DNA from: Nageia nagi
Lineage: Eukaryota; Pinophyta
Assembly (NCBI GenBank): GCA_050084985.1
Contig: JBITNC010000001.1
Span: 149,048,001 to 149,112,000 of the forward strand
DNA length: 64,000 nt
Direction: 5' to 3'
Shown here: positions 34,828-46,985 of the stretch, piece after piece
Position numbering within the stretch: position 1 is the stretch's first letter
Layout of the letters: the number at the start of each line of letters is the position of its first letter
Notes under the pieces: model-generated
Database searches by the model: none
What the model was told of the DNA's origin: nothing
The model's input: only the letters and a program-made list of their open reading frames with translations
Program-made: the position numbers and the translations under genes

Positions 34828-37800
34828 TTGTGTTGAAGACCAATAATTCTTGAAGATAAAGATTTGTTGAAGACCAAGATCTATTGAAGATTATAGATTT
34901 TAAGTCCATTTTATGAAGCAAAATTTTGCCAAAATCTTTCCATTATCTTTGTGCGTTGTTTTTGCAAAATTTGTTCCTCCAAATCAAAATCTAAGTCCAT
35001 ATTTAGATACCCATTTTTGAGCTGATTGGTTTTATATATTGGGTCATAACTTTTCATGCCCATTTGTACAAAATGTTCCAGATTAAAGTTTCTACTTATG
35101 TAGAAGATTTTAAAATCTAGTTTGTGGTTTTCTCAAGTGGTTTTATGATTGCAAATGGTTTTGTATCAATCTATTTGATTTGTGGTTTCATTTTGTAAAT
35201 TACCACCCATGTTGAGTGGTTTTCTTGTGTTGTTAAGTGTGTGAATTGTTTTCTCATTTAACCATCAATCTATCTCAGAAACCCTATTATTTCCACTCGT
35301 AGACCCCCTGCTCTCTTGACTCCCACCCCCCACACCACATATTTTGAAATCTAAACCAACATTTAAAAGTCCAAATCCATAGTTTTCTAAACATAAAACC
35401 TCTCCCACTTACTATTGTGCTCCCACCAGGGATCAAATTTGAAGGGTTCCTCCTCTTTTTGTTTGAAAGGTTAATTTTTATAATGCACTTCTTTAATGAA
35501 GGTTTAAAAATATGATGGCCTTTATTTGAAGTATTTATAAAACATTATTCTTCATAAAATCATATAAACTTTTTTGAACTGAAAATCTATAATAATATCA
35601 GTGAAATAATTATACTTATTTTCAAATAACTTTTTAATAGAAAATCAACAATAGTATAAGAAAATTTGGAAATAATTTGAAATTTTAATTAGTATCAACC
35701 AAATAATTGTAACTATTATATTGTTCTTTGAAATCAACTCACAAATGAAATATCTGAATGGTATGGAATTCATTTCATTACACACACCTTACAACTCATT
35801 CTTGTTTACCATCCATGTAATCAGTTTTCTTTCAATACTAAAAAAAGTCATATCAATATCTAAATATAGTATCAAATTAAATTACAAATCATTTCTCAAG
35901 AAAATAGAAGTAGCAACATAAAAAGCATATGCAAGCCATTAATTGGAAGAATATCTGGTTCTAAAGCCAGTTAGAGAGCTTGTTCGAGAGCTTGAAATTG
36001 CATCCCTTGCATTGACAAGAAAAGATAGTAAAAGAATATTAACTTTAAATCAAAACACTTAAAATAATAGATTATATACAATCAAAACCTTCATGTTTCA
36101 TTTTTTTCATGTGTAAATGTTGAATCTAGATTAATTTTGCTATTTGAAAACTATTGTGCAAGTGTAAAATCATTCTAGCACATATTCAATATTGCCCACA
36201 ATCTAATTCACAATCCCAAATTATCAGTGATCTAATACTCTTGAACTAAACTTCTCATGATCTGGTCTTAGGTAATTTTTGGGCATTATTAAGGTTGTTG
36301 AGTCTTTTTTGCACTTAGTTTAGTCTTTTGGTGGACATTTGGGCATTCAAGACTTGTTTCTTCTTGAAATTGTGAATTTCATAACATTTGTTTGGAACAA
36401 GGAACACCAATAAAAGCAATAACTTATTTAGATTTTACTATATCGAGAGTGGTATTTGGCTAATTTTACCACCTTGACCAGAATGACATTGATCAACGAC
36501 GTTGCCATTGAACTACATATGCACCTTCAAGATGTTAAGCCTCTGTAGTATATAAAATGAAACAAAATTCATAATGGGGATAAAAAAAGAACATCTAAAA
36601 TAGATCTCAAAGAGGATAGTTAAATGGCTCAAGGATAACCATTAAACATAGTGGAAAAAAATAAAAACTAAACATTAATAAATCTTACTAAACAACATAT
36701 AAATTCTATCAAATACTCTCACATTTACTTACATATTTAATAGGCTTTGTTATTCCAAGTGGTTATCTCAATAGGAATAAACTTGCCATTCTACTTTTCT
36801 AGACATCTTGGATATGAATTTTGTCATTTTAAAATAGGATGGACAATGAAATCTTAACAAAAAGAAAAAATCTTGACATTAAATACAAAATCATTTCTTT
36901 CTTCTTTTTTTAGATTGCCAAGATGTTGAACAAGTTGAATCATTCAATGCTTGTGAATCATATCCTATGTTATAACAAGAATTTTATCCCTCAAATATGG
37001 ATCCACTAGAATTTAATAGCATACATACCTTTAGCTCTAGCCTACATATAAATGGGCATCATGCAAAACTGTAATCAAAGGCATCATCAAAACCTTTAGC
37101 TCTAGCCTACATATAAGTTTTTCCTTTCGGTCATCATGAAAATGGAACATTGAAGCCCTTGGCCTATCAGACATGGATAGAAACCTTCTAAAATTATTTC
37201 CAAAAGTAACAAAAAACTACATAAGTAGAAATGAAATAAGTATAATTGCAATACACACACACTAACTATTATATATATATATATATACCTAGAAAAAAAT
37301 AATATATAGCTAAATAAATTCAGTTTCTTTTTCCATATATATATAGCCAAAAAATTGTTTGCTTTGATTCCCATTCTATTGATTGTATCATACACCTTAC
37401 ATTGTATACACAGTTGTATTTTTTACATTTACCATTTCCATAAGCGGAGGAGACTTGAGACTAGTATCATAACTTCTTCCTCAAAATTTTATAATCTCTG
37501 AGTAGCCTAAGTGAATTTTTATTATTTTATTTTTAGAGTAAAGTGATCTTGGAGTTGCATATTTCAAGTCAAGCAAGACTTTGCATTGAAGTCTATAGGG
37601 CATGATAGTCCATCCTAATGGATCTGTTTAACGAAAAGAGTTTCCTAAAGAAGATAATGAGCTTTCTCAATTCTCTTACAATTTCAAATCATATTCAAGA
37701 ATTTAATTAGCATAGTTAACATGACTACAACAAAGTTAGAGATATAAAAAATAATTTCTTGTAATTCTGAATTTGTAAAGAGAATCTAGAGATGAGGATT

Positions 37801-38783
37801 TACATAAACAAATATAAAAACATCTGATCAAGATTTGATATATTAATGATAATGTACTTACCAATTACTAAACACCTAACTCACCTTTCTTAGTTATGAA
37901 GATTTGATCCATGATCACAGCACCACCAGTCCATCATGCAGAGCTTGGCTGTGTATAGAATGAAGTTGTGAGTTGTGTGATGGAACTTTATTATTAGAAA
38001 TTTTCAATCTATCAATTCTAAATTTGAAATTTTTGAATGTGGAAATGTTACATTTGATAGTTATTAATTGGTAATTAATGCACCATTGACATGCACACTA
38101 AAGTTCACTATGGCATGCAATAATTTTTTAGAGGGGTATTAATTATATATCAATATATATTTTATAATATATTAAATACAATAATCTATATATAATATAT
38201 TTTTTAATTTTAAAATTAATTTTTGAAGGGTAATTTTAAATTTAATGTCATCCGTAAATGATGAAGGGCAAATTTAAATAATTGAATTTTTTTTTTTATA
38301 GTTGATTTTTTAATCATCCTTATTTGAAGGGTAAAAATGCCTTTGAAGGCCATTGAAGGCTTCAAATTTGATCCTTGCTCCCCACCAATGTGAACCTTGT
38401 CCAACTCCTTTTCGACACACCCACCCATTTTAAACTTTGACCCATTATTTATATGCATTTTGATTTGATACATTAAAATATATATAAAAAAATTAAAATT
38501 TTAAAATAAAAAATTTTCAATTTTAAAAATAATTTAAATTTTTAAATTAAAATTAAAAATATGGGTCAATTACTTAATTAAAAAAATTGCAAGTGTATTT
38601 TTTGAATAAAATACACATTTGAGCTTTGATTTGGATGATTATTTTTCCACTGGATCCATAATTTTGAAGCTTATAAATTGAGAATAGCGTAAATTTGATT
38701 GGTATTTTGAAAATAATTTTTTCTTGAGAAAAGATGTGTGAAAAAATTGTGAAGAAACACTTGAGTTTTGAAGATTTTACAAA
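34828..38783. other. Long leader of the copia element, probably with inserted DNA
   Basis: About 4 kb separates the primer site from the gag start, far longer than a usual copia leader. The outer parts (about 34830-35400 and 38200-38783) have similar style and may be original leader. The middle (about 35400-38200) looks foreign, but I found no clear boundaries. It includes two direct copies of a 25-bp stretch containing TTTAGCTCTAGCCTACATAT (about 37029 and 37096), short TA runs at about 37267-37290, and an exon-like patch at 35958-36020. Confidence 0.45.
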
Positions 38784-39550
38784 ATGCATTACCTTGTGAG
38801 TATTGTTGGTGTTGTATTGATCGATAAAGAGAATGATCAAGAGTGGTTTAGAAAACTTAAACATACCCTCATTTTTAATGATTTTTGGGCTAACATTTGT
38901 GATGGTGATAAACCTTCTAACAAACTGATTGATGCTAAGGAGATTATGATTTAGAACCATAAAAATATGAAGGCATATGCTTTTATTGTTGCTTTTTGTG
39001 AATGAAGAGGTCAATCACCACATTAAATCAATTGATGATGTATGGAATATCTTAAAAAAGGTGAAAGACTTGTTTGACTCCCATTCTAAATTGAAATTGA
39101 TCTAATTACAATTGAAACTTTTCAACCTTGAGTTGAAGGATAATGATCCCATGATGTTGATTTTAGAAATCTAAGCCATTATGATGACATTGATTTCACA
39201 GGTGTGAAGATAAACATTGATCTTATATCCTTGATTAAGGCCCTCTACCCAACATAGTAGAGTGTGAGAAAGCTTTTAGAAAAATAATTATTGAACCTAT
39301 TGGAGATACCTAGTATGTTGCCCAAAAAGGAAAAAATATGCAATATGATTCTTCTAGAGGTGAAGGTAGCACACGTGGTCACGACATAAATAATAAAGGC
39401 ATGGGAAAGATCTAATCAAGGTGACCATGGAGAGAGATCTAATCTTCATTGTCCTCAATATGTCGAGAATGGACATGATTCATAATCCTATTAGACACCA
39501 TGGGAAAAAATCAAATATGAACATGAAAATAGGGAGTTAAAAGATGAAAA
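38784..39550 (+). pseudogene. copia gag relic
   Basis: From ATG 38784 a frame reads LIDKENDQEWFRKLKHTLIF, then NDFWANICDGDKP. This matches the start of Ty1/copia gag (W-x-x-K-x-K-x-x-LIF-x-x-LW-x-x-I). Stops and frameshifts begin by about 38950. Near 39430-39490 a degraded zinc knuckle can be seen (LHCPQY, then GHD), with later Cys positions lost. Confidence 0.7.
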
Positions 39551-39554
39551 GAGT

Positions 39555-40805
39555 ATGAACTCTAAAAACACTCATTTTGTTATTACCGAGTGCAATACTA
39601 CTATTGAGGATTTGCTCAATACTTCATGTGCATCATGGGAAGATGTATGGTTTCTTGATATTGGTGCTTCATGTCACATGATCTTTAGGAGAGACTTATT
39701 TGAGGAGTTAAATGATAACATTAATGGGGCAATATACTTTGATAAAAGATCCAACATTAGACCTTTTAGAATTGGAACTATAAGACTCAAATTGCCAAGC
39801 CTTCTAGATTTTGTTCTTCATGATATTTTCTATCTTTCAATTGATAAGGAACTTGCTTTCTCTAGTCATAATTCATCAACAAGGACATTCAATTTACATG
39901 TTCAACGACAAGGTAGAGATAAGGGAATATTCTAATAATAAGATTATGATGATTGGAATGGATGATAAAAAGCTACTGAAGCTAAAAGGAACTTATATTA
40001 GGTATAAGAATTATGCATTTTTAATTCATCAAGAAAAAGGAACACTTCCATCTAGTCTTTTGATTTGGGCACCTTAATTATGATGACCTTTGTTTGATGA
40101 AGAAGCGAGGTATTAATGGTTTTCTTACAATTACTAAGAACATAGAACCTTGAGAGGCATGCATCTTAGGAAAGCACCATAAGCAACCTTTCATTGATTC
40201 AAATGGAGAGCATGTAAAAAGCTTGAACTCATTAAATCTAATTTATGTGGACCCTTTCTTATATTATTTACTATTTAAAATAAATACATAATAACTTTAT
40301 TTGATGATTATAACATGATGTGTTGGGTGTACTTGTCAAAGAATAATTTTGCTGCATTTTTAAAATTCAAATGATTTTATGTTAGCATAGAAAAAAAAGC
40401 AAATACTTGTATTGGAATACTTTGTTTTGATAATGGGGGAGTATACTTCAAATGAATTCAAATCCTATATTTTTCAACATAGAATTAAACATCAAACTAT
40501 TATTCCTTATAACCCATAATAGAATGACATAACAAAAAGGATGAACAAAACACTCTTGAATATTGTCTATTCAATGTTATTTTCCAATAAAGTGAAATTG
40601 ATATTTTGGGGTGATGCAATTCATCGTGTAGTCTATGTGAAGAATAAATATTTGTCCCATGCTCTTGAAAATCATAAGACTCTATATGAAATGCACATTT
40701 TGGTTGTCTTCTTTCACTTGGGGATCTTAGGGTTTTTGGTTCCACTTGTTATTCTTTGATTCCTAAGGAATAAAGAAACAAACTTGGTATCAAGAGTCAT
40801 AAATT
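39555..40805 (+). pseudogene. copia protease, GAG-pre-integrase and integrase relic
   Basis: The open part 39555-39935 contains WFLDIGASCHM (39648 onward), the aspartic protease site with DIGAS in place of DSGAS. After a frameshift, GHLNYDDL, ILGKHHKQPF and SNLCGPF follow: the zinc-binding pre-integrase motif and the start of the integrase core, with one zinc Cys codon turned to a stop and the first acidic residue changed to Asn. FDNGGVYF and, at 40541-40759, MNKTLLNIVYSML, VKLIFWGDAIHRVVYVKN and YEM complete the core in another frame. The piece ends near 40805 at a point upstream of the nested element (40920). Confidence 0.8.
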
Positions 40806-40919
40806 GATTTGAAAATGGAGTGGTAGAAGATTAGATTTCATATAATGATAATAATGTTGATGATATGGAATGTTCCTTTTATTATGAGTTGAATTTATCT
40901 ACTAAATGAAAGCCAACTT
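40806..40919 (+). other. copia polyprotein spacer before the nested element
   Basis: Degenerate coding sequence between integrase and reverse transcriptase of the copia element. The nested insertion begins at 40920. Confidence 0.5.
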
Positions 40920-42477
40920 TGTAATGTCCCCAATTTGTAAGGTTTCACTCATTTTTGGTTTTAAGATGATTACATCTTGTACAAGCTAGGAATGGACATT
41001 TAAATACTTGGAATGGAAAGAGAACCTCATGAAAATCATTTTGATAGGGTATATGACTTACTTTTGGTAAGAAATGAGAAAGATATGGTAATTTGAAGTT
41101 AACCCTCTATGCTAATCTACTCATATCATACGTGCACGAGAATCTATGATTTACTCTCATTTGAGTGTGACATCCATCCTCTAAGGATGTGCAATTGATA
41201 TTTAATTAATCTAAATGATTTATATTTAATATGAAATATTTTAATATGATTCCATTTGGATATCCTCCAACATGGAACATAGTACTTTATGAGTCATTAT
41301 TCATTATTTCTATGTAATAAATGGGCCATAGGTATTTATGTGCCAATAATACTTGTAATTTTTTGGCCACTTGTAATACATGATTCCAAGGCACATTAAT
41401 AATTGTGAATGCAATATTATTATCCTTTAATGTAATGTTTCATACTTGACCATTGGATCTTATAATTTGGCATCCCTCGATAAGTTTATGACTCCCACAC
41501 TTGGAGTGGGGCAAGGATAGATCTATGGCATTTAACTCAAGCAACCATGATGATCCTGAGGCACCTAAAAATTTTCCCTTCTTGAATGTGGAATTTTTTG
41601 GTCCTTAGATGTGATTACTCCCATCTCGAGGTACCTCAATATTGGACGTGGGAAAAGTGAGCACATGGATCAACCCCAAACACTATTGGATGAGATTAAA
41701 TCAATCCCAACACATGATTAGAAGAAGAAGATACCTGTATAAGGAGTATCCTTGGAAGAAAAACATATTTATATGATTATAATTATTCTTATTCTCTTAG
41801 TTAGGGTTGTTCCTTTCATGGGTCCATGTTAGCAATGCGAAGTGCTTGAACTCTAGCACAACTTCAAGTTTATGTAGTGCTTTCTTAAGGGTTAATGAAC
41901 CTCAAGGATTATAACTAGATATTCAGGAAGTGTTTGCATTTCCCTTGGATTATTAGAATACTACTAGTGTATCTATGAGATTCCACCATAACTACTAGAG
42001 GAGGAAGCCCTGGTGCAAACCTTGCCACACTATGAGTCTCTGCCTTGGGGCATTGGTCTACACTACATTGTCATTGTAATAGAGGTTACTATAATTCTAT
42101 TCTTTGAATATAATTACTTTGACCATTGCATGATTATTTTGCTATAATTTAATGGCATTTATCTCTTAATGTTGGATGTTGGACTTGGAGTGTAATTTTC
42201 ATTATTAAATTCTTGTAAATGCTCTATAATTGCAACATTGGAATACTGGAAGTCTTGCATGCTTGAATTTCATATTTTTTTTCATTATAGCTAGATGATG
42301 GGTTATTGGAGAAGTTTTGCAACTTTGAATTCATATTTATCAATTCTAGGTAGATGTTGGGCTTCTTATGTAATTTTGGGCTTGTTTGATTAGTTTCAAG
42401 GTTATAAAGGCAAATTTCCCTCTCTTAGGACACATTTGAGGAGTGAGCCCTAGTATTTCTCATTACAGTGGTATTAG
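40920..42477 (+). repeat. Left LTR of the nested element (1,558 bp)
   Basis: It includes a segment of about 993 bp (41354-42346) absent from the right LTR. That segment holds a TATA-like GTATAAGGA near 41735 and, towards its end, two or three repeats of about 60 bp with GTAGATGTTGGGC or GCTAGATGATGGG. The outer parts match the right LTR. Confidence 0.82.
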
Positions 42478-42478
42478 A

Positions 42479-42491
42479 GCCTTGATTCTAC
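42479..42491 (+). promoter_or_regulatory. Primer binding site of the nested element
   Basis: TGGTATTAGAGCC differs by one transition from the initiator tRNA-Met complement TGGTATCAGAGCC and lies one base after the left LTR. Confidence 0.8.
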
Positions 42492-43439
42492 CATCTTGGT
42501 GGAATCAAGGACATCACACACAAAGGATTTTCTAAGAAAGATGAAGGATATTTCTAGAATTATGAAGAGTTTAAATATTGCCCTTGTTAATGGGTAAGAA
42601 TTACCAAGGAGTTGTTGAAGAGTTTTGGCTATCTTGTTGATAGATATGGATAATTCTATCCCTAGAAGGTGGACATTAATGGTTTAGAGGTGAAACTACT
42701 AGATCGAGATACTAGAAGTGTGACATTGAAGGACAAGGAGATAAATCACACTCTTTTGGCTAGATGTTGGACATATTTTGATCATATTTTTGAATTTAGT
42801 GGCTCTCAAATGAACCATTCAACTCGATCAAGGTACATTTCTAAATTTTTTACATTTTTCTATCAAGTTTGAAGTTTATTAGCTTGAATCTAAGGGTTAA
42901 GGGGTAGAGGAGGTTCATTTGTGCTAAAGAAGCCTAATTTGGATAGTTTTTTAGAATTTAGAGGCTGACATAGGCATTCTAAAGCAAGTTTTAAGACTTG
43001 CTTGGCATTTTGGGGCTATTTGGAACTAGATGTTGATATTATATAACATTTTGAACTAGACATTAGTATTATAGAGGTATTTATAAGATCCATTTTGCAT
43101 TTTTAGACCACATGAGGCCATATGTTGATATTTTGAGGGCATTTTTTAGGTTTACTCTACATTTTGAGATCACCCAAAGGAGGACATTGGCAAACTAAGG
43201 GTGGTTTTTGGAAAATATGGTATTCTAGGGCATGTTTTGAGGTGCATTTGGAAGTTAGTGACCATATGAGGTTCTATTTTGGAGTTATAGAGGAATTTTG
43301 GGGTCTTTTAGAGGTAGAAAGGGAGATGTTGAGCCACAAGCTTAACTTTTGGTAATCAAGCATTTGGTTCTAACCTGAGACTAGTTCATTTCATGGAATT
43401 ACCTTGTAATTTCAAGGATAAGTAGTTCTATTTAAAACT
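42492..43439 (+). other. Nested element interior, no recognisable domain
   Basis: Short open frames only (for example 42669-42872). It has loosely repeated phrases on ATTTTGAGGGCATTTT and GCATTTTGGGG around 42990-43310. It may be decayed coding DNA ahead of the coiled-coil relic, but no family could be named. Confidence 0.35.
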
Positions 43440-44360
43440 ATGGATGGAGAAAAGGTAGGAAAATGGCTCGATACAATTCAACAAATATTGGCCATAACAA
43501 GTTCACCCAATGAGACTTGTACACTTGCAAAAGAATTAAGGGCTGCAAAATTAGAAGAGCTACAAAAGGAGCACAAGATAAGATTAGAAAATTATAAGAA
43601 GGATGTAGAATTCAAGATATTTGTGGACTTTAATAAAAATAAGCATCTACTAAAAACATCCATCGTACTCATACTGCAAACTTGGAAAGAATAAACCCAC
43701 CAAATTGAGGAAAAAGCATACCACCATATAAGAAGGAAGAGGGTCAATAACTTCCAGAAAAGGACACCCATTCTAAAGAGATCAAAAGTGAATCAACTAC
43801 CATAGATTCGATCAAGGTCGAGCTAACCTACACTAAGGAAAACCTCATGGAGGTAAGAAGGAAGGAACAAGTAGCACTCTTCAAGGTATCTGAACTAGAC
43901 ACATAATTGAAGACTGCTAGAAATGAACTACAAATAAAGTACCTATCATTTGAGGATAAATTACAAGTGAAAGAAAAATAATTATCATTCAGTCAAAGAT
44001 GTAGTAAGGAGGCAGGGAGGGATTTAGATAGGTTGACAAGATTGCAACAAAAGTATAAAACATTGGAAGAAAAATATAACAAAGTTTATAGACTTTTAGA
44101 AGAAATAAGAGAGGAGAGTTTCAAATGGAAAAGGAAATATGAACTAGCCCAAGTGTCATTACAAGAGGCTATGATATAATAACAACAAACACAACATAAG
44201 CATAAAAAATTCAAAGAGGAACATAAAAAAAATTGTGCCTTCTTTGAAGGAAAGAAAAAGAAGTGACACTTTTGGCATCCATAGGCATCTATAGTCTCAT
44301 GGCTACCAAGAAAGAAAGAGCACTTAGAGCACCACCATGGCATGATGGATTAGCATTCAA
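43440..44360 (+). pseudogene. Coiled-coil protein relic inside the nested element
   Basis: Frames rich in Lys, Glu, Gln and Leu run from 43440 to about 44270. The first (43440-43694) contains CTLAKELRAAKLEELQKEH. After a frameshift the second contains EVRRKEQVALFKVSELD, DRLTRLQQKYKTLEEKYNKV and YRLLEEIREESFKWKRKYE. Heptad-like spacing of Leu and charged residues predicts a long coiled coil. Interior stops are TAA where CAA would fit the context, so the frame was probably once open for at least 200 codons. It does not look like a standard gag or pol product; a gag variant or captured host gene are both possible. Confidence 0.55.
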
Positions 44361-44918
44361 AGTTGTGCAACAAAAGCATGAAAAAATTTCTCCAAAAACA
44401 AATTATAATATCATCTTAGCAAATGTTTTAGCATTGCTTAGGGACAAGCAATTTGGAAGGGAAAACTTGTATTGTCCCCAATTTGTAAGGTTTCACTTAT
44501 TTTTGGTTTTAAGAAGATTACATCTTCTACAAGATAGAAATGGATGTTTCAACAATTAGAATGGAAATAGGACCTCATGCCAATAGTTATGACATGTTAT
44601 AGAACCTACTTTAGATAAGAAACAAGGAAGATATGGTACTTTGATGTTTACCCACTGGGCTAGTCTGCTCATATCATGTGTGCAAGAGAATCTATGATTT
44701 ACTCTCATTTGAGAGTGACATCCATTCCGTAAGGATGTACAATTTATATTTCATTAATCTAAGTGTGATTTATATTTAATTAGGAATATTTTAATGTGAT
44801 TTGACTTGGATATCCTCCAACATGGAATGTAGGACTCTATGACTCATTATTCATTATTTCTATGTAATAAATGGGCCATAGGTATTTTTGTGCCAATAAT
44901 ACTAGCTATATGTTGGGC

Positions 44919-45421
44919 TGTTGGAATGTATAATGCATTATTGTAAAGGTTTGTATTAATCCTCTTTTTAAATTCACTAATACTTAAGGGTATCATTAGA
45001 TACCTTAAGTATTTAAGTGAATATTATAATGTAACTTGTACTACACTTCATGTCATGAGCATGCCCCTTGGGTAAAAGGGAGTGCATGTCATGCCTTTAT
45101 ACATTGGGTAAAAGGGTGATCCAAAGAGGGATTTTGGCCTATAAATAGAAGGATCCCTCTTTGTTATCACACACCAACTTGTGGAGTAAAGTTATGCTAT
45201 AGGATATTGTTTAGGAGATGAGATTAGGAGAATTGTAAGAGATTCATGTTTGTGAATGAAGTAAGTTCTAATTAATGGATGTACTCCTAGTTGGAGGAAC
45301 CACTTTACATCTTGAGTTATCTTTATGATATTGTCTTATTTTGGGTTATTTAGATGTGAGTTTGAGCTTTCATAATATCTTGGTAGTTTATAGTTGTTTA
45401 TATTTTATTTCAACTCTCACA
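44919..45421 (+). mobile_element. Solo LTR-like insertion, family B, + orientation
   Basis: 503 bp starting TGTTGGAATG and ending CTCTCACA, inserted in the right LTR of the nested element. TTGG flanks both sides (TTGGGC before, TTGGAT after), suggesting a short target duplication. It contains a TATA box CTATAAATAG (45139-45148), a long hairpin (44973-45021), and GGATGTACTCC followed by GTTGGAGGAACCACT. These are shared, in reverse orientation, with 46490-46985. Confidence 0.75.
44973..45021. other. Hairpin in family B LTR, + copy
   Basis: Arms TTCACTAATACTTAAGG and CCTTAAGTATTTAAGTGAA pair, together with GTATC/GATAC around an ATTA loop. The stem is about 20 bp with small bulges. The same structure recurs at 46883-46932. 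Confidence 0.75.
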
Positions 45422-45539
45422 TTGGATTCTTATGCAATTTCAGGCTTATTTGATCAGTTTCAAGGCTATAAAGGTAAATTTCCCTCTCTTAGAGCATGTT
45501 TGAGGAGTGAGCCCTAGTTAGGCTCATTACAAAATTCCT

Positions 45540-46489
45540 TTAAAAAAGCTATTTCTCATGATGTATTGAAATAAGCCATGAAGGAAGAATATAATTCTCT
45601 AATCAAGAATGGGACATGGAAGTTGATAGGTCCTCCTCATGGAACCAAACAAATAGGTTGTAAGTGGGTATTCAAAAATAAGTACAAGTTAGATGACTTA
45701 CTTGACAAATATAAAGTGAGTCTTATGGAAAAAAGTTTTACATAGAAAGAGCTATTAATTATGATGAGAATTTTTCTTCTACAACAAAATGGGGGACCAT
45801 TTATTCTTCATTGGCCATGTTAGTTCATTATGGATGGAAAGTTCATCAAATGGAAATGAATACAACATTATTAAATGGTGATCTAAAAGAAATTGTATAC
45901 ATGAAACAACTAGAAGGATTTATAGTGAAAGGTTAAGAATAAAAGGTAAACAAACTCATCAAGTCTTTGTGCAGCTTAAAGCAAGCTCCTTGCACTTGGT
46001 ATGAAAAGCTTACTAAGCATATTTTGAAAATTAATTTTGAGCACTATGATCTTGATGATGTAACTTTATTTATTAAGGAAGCTAACAATGTTATTGTATT
46101 TCCTATGGTGTATGTATATGATCTCTTGATAATAGGGAACAATGAAGGATACATTAAATTTGTGAAATAATAATTGAAGAAAGGTTTTGAAATGACCAAT
46201 ATGGGGATATTCACTATTACTTGGGTGCTGACATGAATCAAACATCTAATTACATATTTATTTTTCAATGAAAGTACATTGAAAAATTATTGAATAAATT
46301 TGGGATGCAAGATTGTAAACCTCTTTCTACTCTAATGGAACAACATTTAAAGTTTCAATCAATTGAAGGGAATCAATTTAAGGATGCTAATAAATATAGA
46401 CAACTCATAGAAAGTATTATTTATCTAACCATAACAAGGCCATATATTTCATTTATGGTTGGAATCCTTTCTCAATTTATGCACAAACT
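45540..46489 (+). pseudogene. copia reverse transcriptase relic
   Basis: After the nested element the copia polyprotein resumes: FKKAISHDVL, EEYNSLIKNGTWKL, KWVFKNKYKLD, HYGWKVHQMEM, LLNGDLKEIVYM, LIKSLCSLKQAPCTWYEKL and then YVYDLLIIGNN (46111 onward). The last should carry the catalytic YVDD pair, but the first Asp is Tyr, so the enzyme would be dead. Stops occur at several points, and a short frameshifted stretch leads to NKFGMQDCKPLSTLME (46290 onward). Confidence 0.82.
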
Positions 46490-46985
46490 AATGGAATTGA
46501 AGGATTCCATAAACAAAGATCTCCTTGAAGTTTCTCCAACAAATATAACATTCATCCATCTAGCAAAGCAATAAACAATCACACAAAAGATAACATATCA
46601 TGTATAGTGGTTCCTCCAACTCTTGGGAGTACATCCAATTTGAACCATTCTTTTTATTAATTTATCATAAGATAACTTTCCTACAAATTCTCAAGAATTA
46701 TTCTACAAAACTTCTACAAAAGAATTCCTACAACTCTACAAGACAAGCATTACCATTATTTTTTAAAGTACATAATGAGAGAGGTATCTCTCTATTTATA
46801 AGAAGAAACCCACTCTTTAACTTTACTTTAACCCAAGGGTAAGGTTAAATATGTTTCCATATTTATTCCCCTTTCTATATTTATTCCCTTAATGCTTTAA
46901 GGTATCTAAAGATACTTTAAGCATTAAGTGAATTTACATTAAAGGGAAATATTACACAATATTACATTACAATTTAAAAAAAAAA
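46490..46985 (-). mobile_element. Solo LTR-like insertion, family B, - orientation
   Basis: About 496 bp interrupting the copia RNase H region between HKL and CEG-NWTT. Read on the minus strand it matches 44919-45421: TATAAATAG (46792-46800), the hairpin (46883-46932), and GGATGTACTCC followed by GTTGGAGGAACCACT. Exact ends are blurred; an A-rich run (46974-46985) lies at the right edge. Confidence 0.7.
46883..46932. other. Hairpin in family B LTR, - copy
   Basis: Arms CCTTAATGCTTTAAGGTATC and GATACTTTAAGCATTAAGTG pair around a TAAA loop. Relative to the other copy a T-A pair is replaced by G-C (AATAC/GTATT versus AATGC/GCATT). Confidence 0.75.

Larger units (their letters stand above)
40920..45531 (+). 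mobile_element. Nested non-autonomous LTR element (large retrotransposon derivative type)
   Basis: Left LTR 40920-42477 and right LTR 44468-45531 both start TGTA-TGTCCCCAATTTGTAAGG-like and end CTCATTACA. The primer site TGGTATTAGAGCC (42479) follows the left LTR, and a purine tract GGAAGGGAAAACT precedes the right one. Candidate target duplication: AACTT (40915-40919) versus AAATT (45532-45536). The 2-kb interior has no protease, integrase or reverse transcriptase but does have a coiled-coil-like coding relic. It interrupts the copia polyprotein between integrase and reverse transcriptase. Confidence 0.85.
44468..45531 (+). repeat. Right LTR of the nested element (1,064 bp, altered)
   Basis: Matches the left LTR at both ends but lacks its middle 993 bp and has a foreign insert of about 503 bp (44919-45421). 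Without the insert it is about 561 bp, equal to the left LTR minus the 993 bp. Confidence 0.82.
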
